From Opitutia bacterium (lineage in GTDB: Bacteria; Verrucomicrobiota; Verrucomicrobiia; Opitutales; Seribacteraceae), in assembly GCA_002716045.1 (NCBI GenBank), contig PAZC01000060.1:39999-103998 (forward strand): a DNA stretch of 64,000 bases, written 5' to 3'. The notes beneath the pieces are model-generated. The model was given only the letters and a program-made list of their open reading frames with translations. It searched no databases and was not told where the DNA came from. Position 1 is the stretch's first letter. Each line of letters opens with the position of its first letter. Positions 27,405-37,129 of the stretch are shown here, in pieces. Position numbers and translations under genes: made by a program.

Positions 27405-28333
27405 GTTCAACCAAAGTCGCGGTCATAGACGTCGGGAGCAACACCATAAAGCTCCTTGTTGCAGAAGCGACAACCGACAAGGCATTGAAGGTGGTGCATC
27501 AAGCAAGCATGCCTACCCGTATTGGTTCAGGCATTGGCCGCGATCAACCTGCCTTGGCCGAAGAGTCAATGAAAGCAGGTGTTGAAACAATTCAAGAATT
27601 ACTGGAAGCAGCCGAAGCTCATTTGGCAACCTCCGTTCGCTTGGTGGCAACAGGTGCAGTGCGCGACGCCCACAACGGCAATGAATTCTCATTGCTGGTG
27701 CAGGATGCAACCGGCCTCCCTCTGCATGTCCTCACTGGTCAAGAGGAAGCCAATGGCATTGCATTGGGACTCCTGAGCGACCCTGCACTAAGCTCACGGA
27801 ACGATTTCCTGGCTTGCGACCTAGGCGGAGGCAGTCTCGAACTTGTCTCGATCGAGGGGCGATTCCCCAAGAAAACCATCAGCTTGCCGTTAGGGGCGGT
27901 GCGACTTACCGAAAAATTTGTTTCCAATCCACAAGAGCCCATACCCGACTGTGAAACAAAAGAAATTGCCAAAGAGGTGAAACATACCCTGACCCAAAGT
28001 GAATTCAGTATACCCAAGAATGCGTCTATACTAGTGGCAACTGGCGGCTCTTTCTATACTGCCCGATCAATTCTTGCAAAGCGGGAGGAAGTCTCATTTG
28101 AGAAAAGATCCATCCTCACCCGAGATGATTTTTTAGCGCTTCTGGAAGAAACAGCTTCCTTGAACCTGGAAGAACGATATCGGCATTTCCCTGGCTTACC
28201 TCCGAACAGGGCGGATGTTATGGTTGCCGCATTCGTGTGCATAATCGAGCTGCTCGAATACGCGCAAGTATCAACCGCTCTGAACAGTTTGCGAAACCTA
28301 CGTTACGGCATCGCCGCCAAATTGCTTGCGTAA
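27401..28333 (+). CDS. ppx: Exopolyphosphatase/pppGpp phosphohydrolase family protein
   Basis: The 310-residue protein has the actin-like ATPase layout of Ppx/GppA: VIDVGSNTIKLLV at 8-20, ATGAVRDAHN near 86-95, LTGQEEANGIALG containing the catalytic Glu, and DLGGGSLELV near 146-155. It degrades polyphosphate or pppGpp in the cytoplasm. It lacks the long C-terminal domain of E. coli Ppx, as the short form does. The GTG start overlaps rsmI. Its last 36 bases overlap the convergent rluD gene, so both C-termini are encoded by the same DNA. Confidence 0.9.
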   Translation: MSSTKVAVIDVGSNTIKLLVAEATTDKALKVVHQASMPTRIGSGIGRDQPALAEESMKAGVETIQELLEAAEAHLATSVRLVATGAVRDAHNGNEFSLLVQDATGLPLHVLTGQEEANGIALGLLSDPALSSRNDFLACDLGGGSLELVSIEGRFPKKTISLPLGAVRLTEKFVSNPQEPIPDCETKEIAKEVKHTLTQSEFSIPKNASILVATGGSFYTARSILAKREEVSFEKRSILTRDDFLALLEETASLNLEERYRHFPGLPPNRADVMVAAFVCIIELLEYAQVSTALNSLRNLRYGIAAKLLA

Positions 28334-29248
28334 GCCCGAGAGGAAGTCCTCGTAATCACGGGGCAGAGGAGCCTTGAACTCGACCCATTCCCCACTTGCA
28401 GGATGGGTCATTCCCAGTTTTGCAGCGTGCAAGAGAACGCGAGGTGGATCGGAAGCAATTTGGCGCGCAGGCTTGTATCCATAAGTCCGGTCACCCGCAA
28501 GAACATGGCCCATATGAGCGAGATGCACCCTGATCTGGTGAGTTCGACCGGTATGAATGATGCAATTCAAGAGAGCGAATTCCTCACCGAAGGTTTCAAC
28601 GATTCGCCAATCCGTGAGAGCTTTCTTTCCATTTTCGGAAACAGCCATCTTCACTCGAATTTTTGGATGGCGACCTATAGGCAAAGAGATCGACCCAGTT
28701 TTCTCTCGAGGCACCCCCAAGACTAGAGCCACATATTCCTTCTTTGTTTCGCGCTCAGCGAATTGGGCAGCAAGCGCATGATGCGCCGAATCAGTCTTTG
28801 CCACAACGATGAGTCCGCTGGTCTCCTTGTCCAGTCGATGAACAATACCCGGTCGATCAGGTGCTCCGATGTTGCTCAAACTACTGCCACAGTGGTTTAG
28901 GATGGCATGCACGAGAGTGTCCTCCCCCGTTCCTTCACCTGGATGCACCACCATTCCAGAAGACTTGTTAACTACAGCAAAGTACTCATCCTCATGTAAA
29001 ATATCTAGCGGGATATCGACAGCCTGCAAGGCAGTGACGGGTTCAGGAGTGAGATCAAGAAGCAGGACGTTTCCCGGGAAAAGTTTTTGTTTAGGCTGAA
29101 CCAAGGAACCGCCTTCGGGCTTCACCTTGCCTTGCTCAATGGCTCGCTGGATAGCGCCTCGACTAACTTGAGGAAAGTGACGGGCCAACAGTTTATCGGC
29201 ACGTTCGGGTGCAGCGTCCTCGGGCACTACGAAAGTTTCCATAGGCAT
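28298..29248 (-). CDS. rluD: Ribosomal large subunit pseudouridine synthase, RluD-like
   Basis: The 316-residue protein begins with an S4-like RNA-binding domain (about 12-80, ERADKLLARHFPQVSRGAIQ) and continues with the RluA-family catalytic domain. The nucleophile Asp is in IVHRLDKETSGL near 136-147, and GRTHQIRVHLAHMGHVLAGDRTYG closes the fold. It converts uridines of 23S rRNA to pseudouridine. S4 plus catalytic domain and size favour RluD over RluA or RluC, but site specificity is not provable. It follows the deaminase gene by 5 bp. Confidence 0.88.
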   Translation of the reverse strand: MPMETFVVPEDAAPERADKLLARHFPQVSRGAIQRAIEQGKVKPEGGSLVQPKQKLFPGNVLLLDLTPEPVTALQAVDIPLDILHEDEYFAVVNKSSGMVVHPGEGTGEDTLVHAILNHCGSSLSNIGAPDRPGIVHRLDKETSGLIVVAKTDSAHHALAAQFAERETKKEYVALVLGVPREKTGSISLPIGRHPKIRVKMAVSENGKKALTDWRIVETFGEEFALLNCIIHTGRTHQIRVHLAHMGHVLAGDRTYGYKPARQIASDPPRVLLHAAKLGMTHPASGEWVEFKAPLPRDYEDFLSGLRKQFGGDAVT

Positions 29249-29253
29249 GACCG

Positions 29254-30252
29254 CTATCCGTCGGAGAGAAGTTGGTCAATGGTAGCCTCGGCGGCTTTGC
29301 GGGCATTGAAATCCATGTCCGATAAGTCGAAACCATTACGGGCTAGTTGAGCAAGTTCTTCTTTCGAAAACAACAGGTGTTCGGCCAAGGCCTCGTACTC
29401 ATCAGTCAAGCAGTTGCCAAAGGAGAAGGTATCATCAGTGTTCACAGTGCAGCGGATTCCTTCGTCAAAAAAGAGGCGAGCGGGATGTTCCCGCATAGAG
29501 GGCACAACCTGTAGCTTCAAGTTACTAATCGGGCAAAGGTCCAAGGTGGCATCAACTGCTTTGATCAATGCGAGTACGGATTCATCTTCAAAAGCACGTA
29601 CTCCATGCTGAATTCTTCGAACGTTCAGTTTCTCAATTGCTTCACGCACGTTTGAGGCAGGCCCGAATTCACCCGCATGCGCCTTGAGCCTGCGACCATT
29701 GGCAGCAGCTTTGGCCCATATTTTGGGCGTCCAATCCTCCATCGGCAAAGTCTCCAGTCCATGAAGATCAATTCCTGCGAGATTCTCCCATGACTCAACT
29801 GCATCCTCTAGAATCGGGCCAAGAAAAGGAGTGTAGGCATTTCGACTTATCCCGAGATAAACACGGACCTCTAGCCCGTCAGGGGCAGCCGTTCGAATAG
29901 CTTCCAAGACTTCTTCACCCGGAATGTTGAGTAATTCCATAATGCCGGCGTGAAAACTTGTTTCCACATAGCGAACGTTTTGCTCGAGATGGCGTGAGAA
30001 AATAACCTTGGCTGCCTCATGGTAGCGTTCAGGTGAATTGAACCAACGAACGGCGTGGTCGATCAAGATACTCTCGAATTCCTCGAAACTTTGATAACGA
30101 AAATCATCAGCCCAAAAATGAGGGGGCTCCGAGAACTCTTCCGGATGCAGCTGATGCAGCAATTCCCAAGGAAGGCATCCCTCGACGTGCAGATGTGTCT
30201 CGGTCTTTGGCAGAGCCTGAATGAAGGCCTTGGTTGCAAGATCAAGAGACAT
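29254..30252 (-). CDS. Adenosine/adenine deaminase family protein
   Basis: The 332-residue protein shows the zinc amidohydrolase set of the adenosine deaminase family: HLHVEG (HxH) at 20-25, KAHAGEFG near 190-197, RRIQHGV near 214-220, and TVNTDDTFSFG near 269-279. These supply the zinc ligands and catalytic Glu/His/Asp. It deaminates adenosine, adenine or a modified derivative to the inosine or hypoxanthine form. The gene stands 18 bp after the M29 peptidase and 5 bp before rluD. Substrate choice within the family cannot be decided. Confidence 0.87.
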   Translation of the reverse strand: MSLDLATKAFIQALPKTETHLHVEGCLPWELLHQLHPEEFSEPPHFWADDFRYQSFEEFESILIDHAVRWFNSPERYHEAAKVIFSRHLEQNVRYVETSFHAGIMELLNIPGEEVLEAIRTAAPDGLEVRVYLGISRNAYTPFLGPILEDAVESWENLAGIDLHGLETLPMEDWTPKIWAKAAANGRRLKAHAGEFGPASNVREAIEKLNVRRIQHGVRAFEDESVLALIKAVDATLDLCPISNLKLQVVPSMREHPARLFFDEGIRCTVNTDDTFSFGNCLTDEYEALAEHLLFSKEELAQLARNGFDLSDMDFNARKAAEATIDQLLSDG

Positions 30253-30270
30253 TCGGAAAGGGAGGTAGCA

Positions 30271-31392
30271 TCAAGAGGTTTCCGCCATCAGGTAATCCGG
30301 GTTCAACTTTTGCAAGTCGTCGGGCAGAAACAGTCCGTCCTTGCGAATAACCTCTCCGTCGAAACTAATTTCGCCTCCACCATATTCAGGTCTCTGAATA
30401 CACACCATATCCCAGTGCACTTGCGAACGATTCCCGTTATCGGCTTCCTCGTATGCTTGGCCCGGAGTAAAGTGAAAGGATCCTGCAATTTTTTCGTCGA
30501 AAAGGATATCGAGCATGGGTTCGGTGATGAGGGGATTGAAGGCAATTGCAAATTCTCCGACGTAGCGCGCCCCTTCATCTGAATTCAAAATGTCGTTAAG
30601 TTTCCCTTCGTGAGCATCGGCAGTCGCTTCAACAATCTTTCCTCCCTCAAATCTTAGCATGACGTTGGAAAAAGCCGTACCTTGGTATAAGGTATCAGCA
30701 GTGAAAGTCACCGTGCCTTCCACACTGTCACGAACCGGACAGGAAAATACCTCTCCGTCCGGGATGTTATGGGTACCGCCACAGGCGACGGCATCGATCT
30801 CCTTCATCGAGAAGCGCAAATCAGTCCCGGGCCCCGTAATATGGACTTGGTCCGCATCTTTCATGCGCGTCTCCAATGCAGTCATCCCCTCGGCCATCCG
30901 GCCATAATCCATGCAACATGAGTCGAAATAGAACTTTTCGAAAGCTTCCGTACTCATGCGGGCCTGTTGGGCCATGGAAGGGGTGGGCCAACGAAGCACG
31001 CACCATTTGGTCTTTTTCACCCTCCAGTCGAGAACAGGCTTAAGGATGCGATTGGCTTTCTTCAAACTTTCTTGCGGAAGATCGGACGTCTCGAAGACAT
31101 TGTCGGATCCTCGCAGGGCAATATAGGCATCCATCGCCTTCATCCGGTCCATTTCCCAAGACAAGGCAGCCTCGAATTGCTCGTCTTGGCCACCGAGAAT
31201 CCATTCGCGATCAAGTCTGGCATGCTGCAATTGAACATAGGGAATGGCTCCTTGCCCGCGAATGGCCCTCACTAATGCGAGTGTCATCTCGTGAGGAACG
31301 TCGAAGGCATGAACCATCGCCTTCTCCCCAGGTTGCAGGTTTGTTGAATGTGAAACGACGTTGGCAGCCAGTTTTTCGTATCGAGGATCCAT
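30271..31392 (-). CDS. M29-family aminopeptidase
   Basis: From ATG 31392 (MDPRYEKLA) the protein is about 373 residues. It carries the thermophilic aminopeptidase (AmpS/T) pattern: the metal-site [26 protein letters not shown] region, GEFAIAFNP, and [17 protein letters not shown]...VHWDMV near the end. M29 enzymes are cytoplasmic two-metal exopeptidases. An earlier in-frame ATG at 31443 would overlap the adenylate-kinase-like gene and add a leader not expected in the family. It belongs to a minus-strand run of peptidase and housekeeping genes. Confidence 0.85.
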   Translation of the reverse strand: MDPRYEKLAANVVSHSTNLQPGEKAMVHAFDVPHEMTLALVRAIRGQGAIPYVQLQHARLDREWILGGQDEQFEAALSWEMDRMKAMDAYIALRGSDNVFETSDLPQESLKKANRILKPVLDWRVKKTKWCVLRWPTPSMAQQARMSTEAFEKFYFDSCCMDYGRMAEGMTALETRMKDADQVHITGPGTDLRFSMKEIDAVACGGTHNIPDGEVFSCPVRDSVEGTVTFTADTLYQGTAFSNVMLRFEGGKIVEATADAHEGKLNDILNSDEGARYVGEFAIAFNPLITEPMLDILFDEKIAGSFHFTPGQAYEEADNGNRSQVHWDMVCIQRPEYGGGEISFDGEVIRKDGLFLPDDLQKLNPDYLMAETS

Positions 31393-31432
31393 GCGGACTT
31401 CGGAAAAGTTAAAATGTGGGCGAGAGATTGCG

Positions 31433-32683
31433 TTATACTCCACCTCGCCGAATCTTGGATCCGGTGAAGTTGATACGCACTCGATAGACCTTCTTTCGCC
31501 GCGTTACGATCTCAAAAGTTTCCCGATCAACACGATCGGGGATCTCAACCCTGCGAATGTCAACTACTGCGGTAAAACCGCGCTCAGTGAATACGTCGAT
31601 CAGCATGGCAATGGCCAAGGGATCATCAAAGACAGGATCTTCCGAATTGATGTAAGTCAGGCCTGAAATGGAATGCTTTTCTACAATGGGAATGAATTTC
31701 GTCCTTATGAGATCCACCACCTGTTCGAAAAGTTCGGTGTTAAACTTCTCATAGGAATCAAGACGGTTCACCAATAATTGACGGGCATGCTGGGAAAGCT
31801 TCTTGGCCAAAGGAATAGTCGAAATCCGGTCATAGGTAGCTTCGTCCAATTCAAGCGAGCTTTGGTATTTCAGCTCGTTGATGATTCTTTGCTGCACCTC
31901 GATGACAGTGCCTTGGGCATTGATGAAGTGATAATGAAAAACCTCCCGCAAGGAAGTAAGTGAATCGTAGGTCGACTCCTTGAACGTCTTGTAACGTTTA
32001 TGAGCGGCTTCTTCGTCGAGGTCCGTCTTGCGCACCTCCCACTTCTGGCCGACACCTGAAGCCTCCACCTCGTCATTATGCTCCTTTGCCTTTTGGCCGC
32101 GAAGCAACTGTCTACGAACACTCTCTGATTCATCCACAAAGAGCATGATGATATGAAACTGAGGCTTGGGGAATTGGACTTCCGTTGCTGTGCCGAGATG
32201 TTTGCTGCGCAATTCACTTAATCGCTGATAGAACAGTTTCAGGCAGGAGACTTGAGTTTCGGTTCTAGGAAACCCATCTACCACTGCACCGCTTTCGTAT
32301 TGTGGATCAAGTAATTTAAGAAAGACTAATTCGGTCACCTCTCGATCCCCCACCAAGAGACCTGCATCAATTCTCTTTCTCGCTGCAGGGCTTTGTAGCA
32401 ATTCACTCACTACGATGGGCTTCTCGGTGAGGTCACGGAATTCCATGATGAATGCGGTCTGTGTCCCCTTCCCTGCTCCCGGGGCTCCATTGAGCCAAAA
32501 GATTTCCTTGGGGAAACGCATGTTTTCGCTGCCCACTTCATCTTCCAAGGTGGCCCAAATGGATTGGAAAATGATTTGAGGATCTTTCACCTCGATGTCC
32601 TCAACAGGAGCTTTACTACCTTTGGTGGATTTGGCAGAAGTATCCTTTGCGGATTGCTTCGTCTTTACTGATGGAGGCTTCAC
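31433..32683 (-). CDS. Adenylate kinase-like protein with unknown C-terminal domain
   Basis: The 416-residue protein has a charged Lys/Ser/Thr-rich leader (1-30), then an adenylate-kinase core: P-loop GAPGAGKGT (66-74), [11 protein letters not shown] (134-144) and an [14 protein letters not shown] stretch (218-231) matching the LID-end RxDD...R pattern. The core ends at about 270. The remaining 145 residues (helical to about 350, then beta/basic with [14 protein letters not shown]) are not part of normal adenylate kinases, which are about 215 residues. It should bind nucleotides. Whether it is the housekeeping kinase or a regulator is unclear. Confidence 0.75.
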   Translation of the reverse strand: MKPPSVKTKQSAKDTSAKSTKGSKAPVEDIEVKDPQIIFQSIWATLEDEVGSENMRFPKEIFWLNGAPGAGKGTQTAFIMEFRDLTEKPIVVSELLQSPAARKRIDAGLLVGDREVTELVFLKLLDPQYESGAVVDGFPRTETQVSCLKLFYQRLSELRSKHLGTATEVQFPKPQFHIIMLFVDESESVRRQLLRGQKAKEHNDEVEASGVGQKWEVRKTDLDEEAAHKRYKTFKESTYDSLTSLREVFHYHFINAQGTVIEVQQRIINELKYQSSLELDEATYDRISTIPLAKKLSQHARQLLVNRLDSYEKFNTELFEQVVDLIRTKFIPIVEKHSISGLTYINSEDPVFDDPLAIAMLIDVFTERGFTAVVDIRRVEIPDRVDRETFEIVTRRKKVYRVRINFTGSKIRRGGV

Positions 32684-32790
32684 TGAATATCGGAAAGTGG
32701 GTTCAATAGCGCCAAAAGACTTACTTTACCTCAAGTGTGTCAGATGACAAGAGCAGTTTATGAAAAATTCGCAATAAAAGCACACTCCTC

Positions 32791-34167
32791 CTAGGATGAT
32801 CCGGAAAGTTTCTTGAAAATGGCTTCGAACGCTGTAGTTGCTTTCTCCATAATGCCAAGATGAAAGCTTTCGTCCGGCGCATGCAAGTTGTCGGCAGGAG
32901 TAAAAAGTCCCACTAAAAGAGAATCTAGTCCGGCAACTTGCTTCAAGTCGCCGATAATGGGTATGCTGCCTCCCTCGCGCATGTAGATGGGGGATACGCC
33001 AAAGGATTCCTCGATGGCGCGCTCGGTCGCATCAAAGGCTCGCTTCAGCAACTCGGGCTCGTCACCTCTTGACCCTGGTTTCCCAGGTGGGATCACGACA
33101 TAAGGGTCGCCACCTCCAGTGACCTCAACATCCACCGTCACTTCCTCGGGACATCGATCCGAAATGGCTGCCTTAACTAGAGCAGCTATTTTCTCCTCAC
33201 TTTGGTTGGGGACCAGTCGACACGTGATCTTAACGAAAGATTCACTTGGAATGACTGTCTTTGATCCCTTACCCTGATAGCCTCCTCCTATTCCGTTGAA
33301 TTCTAGAGTGGGCCCGAAACGAACGGATTCGAGGGCATTGTATCTCGGCGAGGACTTGAAGGCAGGCGAACCAATGAAGTCCAGGTAATCCTCCTCCGTC
33401 TGCGGCATCTTTAGCAATTCCTTGCGTTCCCAGTCCGCAGGCTCGGAAACGTCATCGTAAAAGCCCGGCACATTGACGTTGCCTTGATCGTCATGAAGAG
33501 AGGCACAAACCTCTGATACAGCCCGAAGCGGATTGAAGACGGGCCCGCCATGCACGCCTGAATGCAAATCCATCCTGGGCCCCTTGAAGCGGGCCTCTAG
33601 GGCAACCAGGCCACGCAAGCCAGTGGTTATGACAATCTGCTCAGGATTCGGGCTGCCGGTATCTGAGACTAGAACCATTTCAGCGTCGAGGCGGTCCTTG
33701 TATTGCTCAAGAAAGCCTTTGAAGCTGGGACTGCCCACTTCCTCCTCTCCTTCAATCAAATAAGTGATCCTGAGAGGTAGCTCGGGATTTTTGGCTAGAA
33801 CGCGAGCCAAGGCCGTCATATGGACGATTTGAGGGCCCTTGTTGTCGGCCACACCGCGTCCATATAGGCGACCGCCTCTTACCACGGGCTCGAATGGCGG
33901 AGTGGTCCAAAGATCAAAAGGGTCGGCAGGTTGCACGTCATAGTGGCCATAGATGATCAGGTGAGGCCAGGTTGGATCGCCTCGAGTGGCAAGCAGAATG
34001 GGATGCATCGGGGTCTCTATGACCTCCACCGCAAAACCGAGATCCCCGAGAAGTCTAGTTACGTGTTCGCGAGCAGCAACCATGCCCTCGGCGTAAGAAG
34101 GATCGGCCGAGACACTCGGATGGGAAGCATAAGTCGCGAGTGCCGCGATGGGGTCGTCAAATGACAT
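32791..34167 (-). CDS. M20-family dipeptidase
   Basis: From ATG 34167 (MSFDDPIAAL) it is 458 residues. The zinc-site motifs are IIYGHYDVQPADP, GRGVADNKGP, YLIEGEEEVGSPSF with the catalytic Glu pair, VLVSDTGSP and a late His near the C-terminus. The dimerisation lid domain sits in between. This is the carnosinase/DapE-like ArgE family, a cytoplasmic peptidase acting on dipeptides or short peptides. The longer frame from 34242 is rejected because it would overlap the M48 gene. It is cotranscribed with the M48 gene 22 bp upstream. Confidence 0.88.
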   Translation of the reverse strand: MSFDDPIAALATYASHPSVSADPSYAEGMVAAREHVTRLLGDLGFAVEVIETPMHPILLATRGDPTWPHLIIYGHYDVQPADPFDLWTTPPFEPVVRGGRLYGRGVADNKGPQIVHMTALARVLAKNPELPLRITYLIEGEEEVGSPSFKGFLEQYKDRLDAEMVLVSDTGSPNPEQIVITTGLRGLVALEARFKGPRMDLHSGVHGGPVFNPLRAVSEVCASLHDDQGNVNVPGFYDDVSEPADWERKELLKMPQTEEDYLDFIGSPAFKSSPRYNALESVRFGPTLEFNGIGGGYQGKGSKTVIPSESFVKITCRLVPNQSEEKIAALVKAAISDRCPEEVTVDVEVTGGGDPYVVIPPGKPGSRGDEPELLKRAFDATERAIEESFGVSPIYMREGGSIPIIGDLKQVAGLDSLLVGLFTPADNLHAPDESFHLGIMEKATTAFEAIFKKLSGSS

Positions 34168-34189
34168 GGGCAATGGCAAAGGTGTTAGC

Positions 34190-34963
34190 TCAGGGTGATT
34201 CTCCCCTGGCTTCCTTGCCCTGTTGGTAGATGCGCATGGCATTTTCCATTTTTGACTCCAGATAAGCGATACGATTGTCCGTTGCAGGATGAGTGGAGAG
34301 AAACTCGGGCGGGCGAACCTTGCTCTGTTTCTTCATCTTTTGCCAAAAGGTAATGGCAGCTCGTGGATCATACCCCGCAAGGGCGGCGTACATGATGCCA
34401 CGGTCATCAGCTTCCGTTTCCTGCTTGCGGCCATAAGGCAAGGCGACAAGCAACTGACTGCCGACTCCGTAACCAATTCGGGCCAATTGTCTATCGTCCT
34501 TGTCTTTTTTCTTCATCGAACGGTCCAGCAACACGCCACCAAGGGCAATGCCGAGCCCTTGGGACAGGCGTTTATTTCCATGCCTGCAGGCCACGTGAGC
34601 AATCTCATGCCCGATAACTGCGGCCAATTCGTCATCGCTGTCAACCAAGTCGATCAACCCGGTGTAAACGCCGACCTTGCCTCCCGGAAGGGCAAATGCG
34701 TTCACGGCATCGTTCTCGAAGACCACAAACTCCCATTCCGTCTTTGGTAGTTCAATGTCAGAGGCATCTGCAATCCGCTTGGCCACTCGCTTGACCATGG
34801 CATTGTGCTTCGGATTGGTGCTAATGCGTTCCTGACGTTTCATTTGACGAAACGCTGAATGGCCTTGGCTGGCAACGTACTCCTCGGGCAATACGGCCGC
34901 ACCGCACCCGACAAAGGCAAAACTGCCTAAAACCAAGACAAAACAAGAAACGAATTTTTTCAT
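34190..34963 (-). CDS. M48-family zinc metalloprotease, lipoprotein
   Basis: The 257-residue protein begins with a lipoprotein signal ending in FVGC (Cys20), so it is likely anchored in the outer membrane. The catalytic site is HEIAH near 118-122 with a third ligand in ETEADDRGIMYAALAGYDPRAA. STHPATDNRI near the end matches the M48C (BepA/LoiP/YcaL) group, which controls envelope protein quality. It lacks the TPR domain of BepA. The gene begins the minus-strand run that leads through M20. Confidence 0.9.
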   Translation of the reverse strand: MKKFVSCFVLVLGSFAFVGCGAAVLPEEYVASQGHSAFRQMKRQERISTNPKHNAMVKRVAKRIADASDIELPKTEWEFVVFENDAVNAFALPGGKVGVYTGLIDLVDSDDELAAVIGHEIAHVACRHGNKRLSQGLGIALGGVLLDRSMKKKDKDDRQLARIGYGVGSQLLVALPYGRKQETEADDRGIMYAALAGYDPRAAITFWQKMKKQSKVRPPEFLSTHPATDNRIAYLESKMENAMRIYQQGKEARGESP

Positions 34964-35044
34964 GAATCAACTGGTGAAGATGATAAATGAATTTATGCCA
35001 AGACCTAGTCTGGACGCAACTAATTTCCCATTGAATCGCACAAG

Positions 35045-36616
35045 TCAGTGCCGAAAGTGGCGAACCCCGGTAAAGACCATTGCCACGTCTCGCTCGTCTG
35101 CCGCTGCGACAACTTCCTCATCCCTGACACTACCACCAGGCTGTATCGCGGCAGTAGCTCCAGCATCAGCTGCAGCGACTAAACCATCGGCAAAGGGAAA
35201 GAACGCATCTGATGCGACGATCGATGCTTCCAATGGCAAATTCGCTTCACTTGCCTTCCACACAGCGATTCGAGAACTATCCACTCGTGACATCTGGCCA
35301 GCTCCAACGCCCAAGGTGCGTTCGTCTCCTGCATAAACAATTGCATTCGATTTTACGTGCTTAACGACCTTCCAGCCAAAAAGAAGTGCCCGCCACTCAT
35401 CCTCGGTTGGCTCCCGCTTGGTGGGAACGGTGCAAGATTGCCGACTCACTCGCTTTTGGTCACGATCCTGATAAAGGAACCCGCCTGGCACCGACCGAGC
35501 TTCCTGGAGAGTGTCGGCACCGAATCCTGAACTCGCGACAAGCAGGCGCAGGTTCTTTTTTTTCCCGAAGATTTCCCGCGCCTCGGGAGTAAACCCTGGG
35601 GCGATGATGACTTCGCAAAAGATTTCGGCGATTTTCTCTGCCAATGCTTGATCGAGTGTCTGATTCACCGCGATAATACCTCCAAAGGGAGCTTGTCTGT
35701 CTGTTTCAAAAGCAAGGTCCCAGGCGGAGGATAAGTCTTCCGCGCTAGCCACTCCGCATGGATTCGTGTGTTTCAGGATAGCCACCGTGGGGCGCTCGAA
35801 CTCCCCTATGAGATAGGCCGCGGCGGAGGTGTCCAGAATGTTGTTATAACTAAGCTCCTTGCCTTGCAGTTGCTCGAAATGATCCAGAAAATTGCCATAG
35901 AGAGCAGCCTGCTGGTGGGGGTTTTCACCGTATCGCAGGTTCATCGCCTTGGATCCGGAAATGCTCAATTCCCCAGGCAGTCCGGCGATGGCATCCACGT
36001 CAGGTTCAGCCTGATCAGAACGCTCCTCCAAAAATGCCGTAATTGCGCCATCGTATTCAGAGGTGCGCCTATATACCTTGGTGGCCAATTCCTGGCGCAA
36101 TGCGAGCTGATCAGTGAAATCATCATGTCGCATCGAATTAAGTACGCGGTCATAATCGACTGGATCGCAAACCACGGTGACGGATGCGTGGTTCTTTGCC
36201 GCGCTTCGAAGCATCGAGGGTCCACCTATGTCAATTTGCTCAATCGCTTCAGGAAGGGTGACATCCGGGTTAGCTACGGTTTGCTCAAAAGGATAAAGAT
36301 TCACCACCACCAAATCGATCAGGGCGATGCCCGCTTCCTCTGCCTGTCGGAGGTGCTCCTCATCATCGCGCAAGCAAAGCAACCCTCCGTGAATCTTGGG
36401 ATGCAAGGTCTTGACCCGGCCATCCATCATCTCGGGAAATCCGGTATGCTGGCTTACCTCAATGACGTCGACTCCGCTTTCCTGCAGCAGCTTGGCCGTA
36501 CCTCCCGTGGAAAGTATGCGATAGCCAAATTCCTCAGCCAATTCTTTGGCAAATCCAGCTAACCCCGTTTTGTCACTAACCGATAGCAATGCGTATTTAT
36601 CCACATCACGCTTCAT
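35045..36616 (-). CDS. purH: Bifunctional AICAR transformylase/IMP cyclohydrolase
   Basis: From ATG 36616, which has GAGGAAGG just upstream, it is 523 residues. The MGS-like IMP cyclohydrolase domain (about 1-145) holds [29 protein letters not shown] and [11 protein letters not shown]. The AICAR transformylase domain shows [21 protein letters not shown] and [10 protein letters not shown]. It catalyses the last two steps of IMP synthesis. An in-frame ATG at 36652 adds 12 residues and is less likely. Confidence 0.95.
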   Translation of the reverse strand: MKRDVDKYALLSVSDKTGLAGFAKELAEEFGYRILSTGGTAKLLQESGVDVIEVSQHTGFPEMMDGRVKTLHPKIHGGLLCLRDDEEHLRQAEEAGIALIDLVVVNLYPFEQTVANPDVTLPEAIEQIDIGGPSMLRSAAKNHASVTVVCDPVDYDRVLNSMRHDDFTDQLALRQELATKVYRRTSEYDGAITAFLEERSDQAEPDVDAIAGLPGELSISGSKAMNLRYGENPHQQAALYGNFLDHFEQLQGKELSYNNILDTSAAAYLIGEFERPTVAILKHTNPCGVASAEDLSSAWDLAFETDRQAPFGGIIAVNQTLDQALAEKIAEIFCEVIIAPGFTPEAREIFGKKKNLRLLVASSGFGADTLQEARSVPGGFLYQDRDQKRVSRQSCTVPTKREPTEDEWRALLFGWKVVKHVKSNAIVYAGDERTLGVGAGQMSRVDSSRIAVWKASEANLPLEASIVASDAFFPFADGLVAAADAGATAAIQPGGSVRDEEVVAAADERDVAMVFTGVRHFRH

Positions 36617-36706
36617 GCCTTCCTCGGCGACACGGGCAAGTAAAAACTGCATTTGTCTGGCTTATTCTGGAAGTTAAGCGTTGCGGCATGGCCAAAGGAA
36701 GGCTTT

Positions 36707-37129
36707 ATGGAGCATTTTTCGCCAATGGCATCACAAAGCATCGAACTGGAGGGCTTGCGCGTCTCGCTCGACAACTTGGTTTACCACAAGGACCCGATAA
36801 ACCTGCCGTCCGCTCAACCCCATGCCTTCATCTATTTCATCACGATCACCAACCTGTCCGATCGGTCAGTTAGGTTGCTTGGGCGTAAATGGTTAATCGT
36901 GAACGAGGATGGAACTAAATTAGTCATTGAAGGAGACAAGATAGTGGGCGAGACGCCGACTTTGGGCCCTGGAGAAGATTTCTCCTACAACAGTTATCAC
37001 ATGACCAACGTGAACGCGATGGTACATGGCTCTTTTCATGGAGTTGATGAATTCGAGCAAAAGATCCACACCAATGTACCGGAATTCGAACTCTTGATAC
37101 CGGAGGGTCCGGACGTCAGTCAGTCATGA
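36707..37129 (+). CDS. apaG: ApaG-domain protein
   Basis: ATG 36707 is preceded by AAGGAAGG at good spacing, so I reject the upstream start at 36653. The 140-residue product is a single ApaG (DUF525) domain: HAFIYFITITNLSDRSVRLLGRKW, then ETPTLGPGEDFSYNSYHM and a late GSFHG. This is a fibronectin-III-like fold of unknown cellular role, linked to Co2+ resistance and Mg2+ efflux phenotypes in enterobacteria. The stop overlaps the start of the beta-CASP gene as ATGA. Confidence 0.85.
   Translation: MEHFSPMASQSIELEGLRVSLDNLVYHKDPINLPSAQPHAFIYFITITNLSDRSVRLLGRKWLIVNEDGTKLVIEGDKIVGETPTLGPGEDFSYNSYHMTNVNAMVHGSFHGVDEFEQKIHTNVPEFELLIPEGPDVSQS

Noticed and set aside
35768..36562. Plus-strand open frame of 264 codons inside purH
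   Set aside because: It is antisense to the certain purH gene and shows no recognisable domain or start signal.
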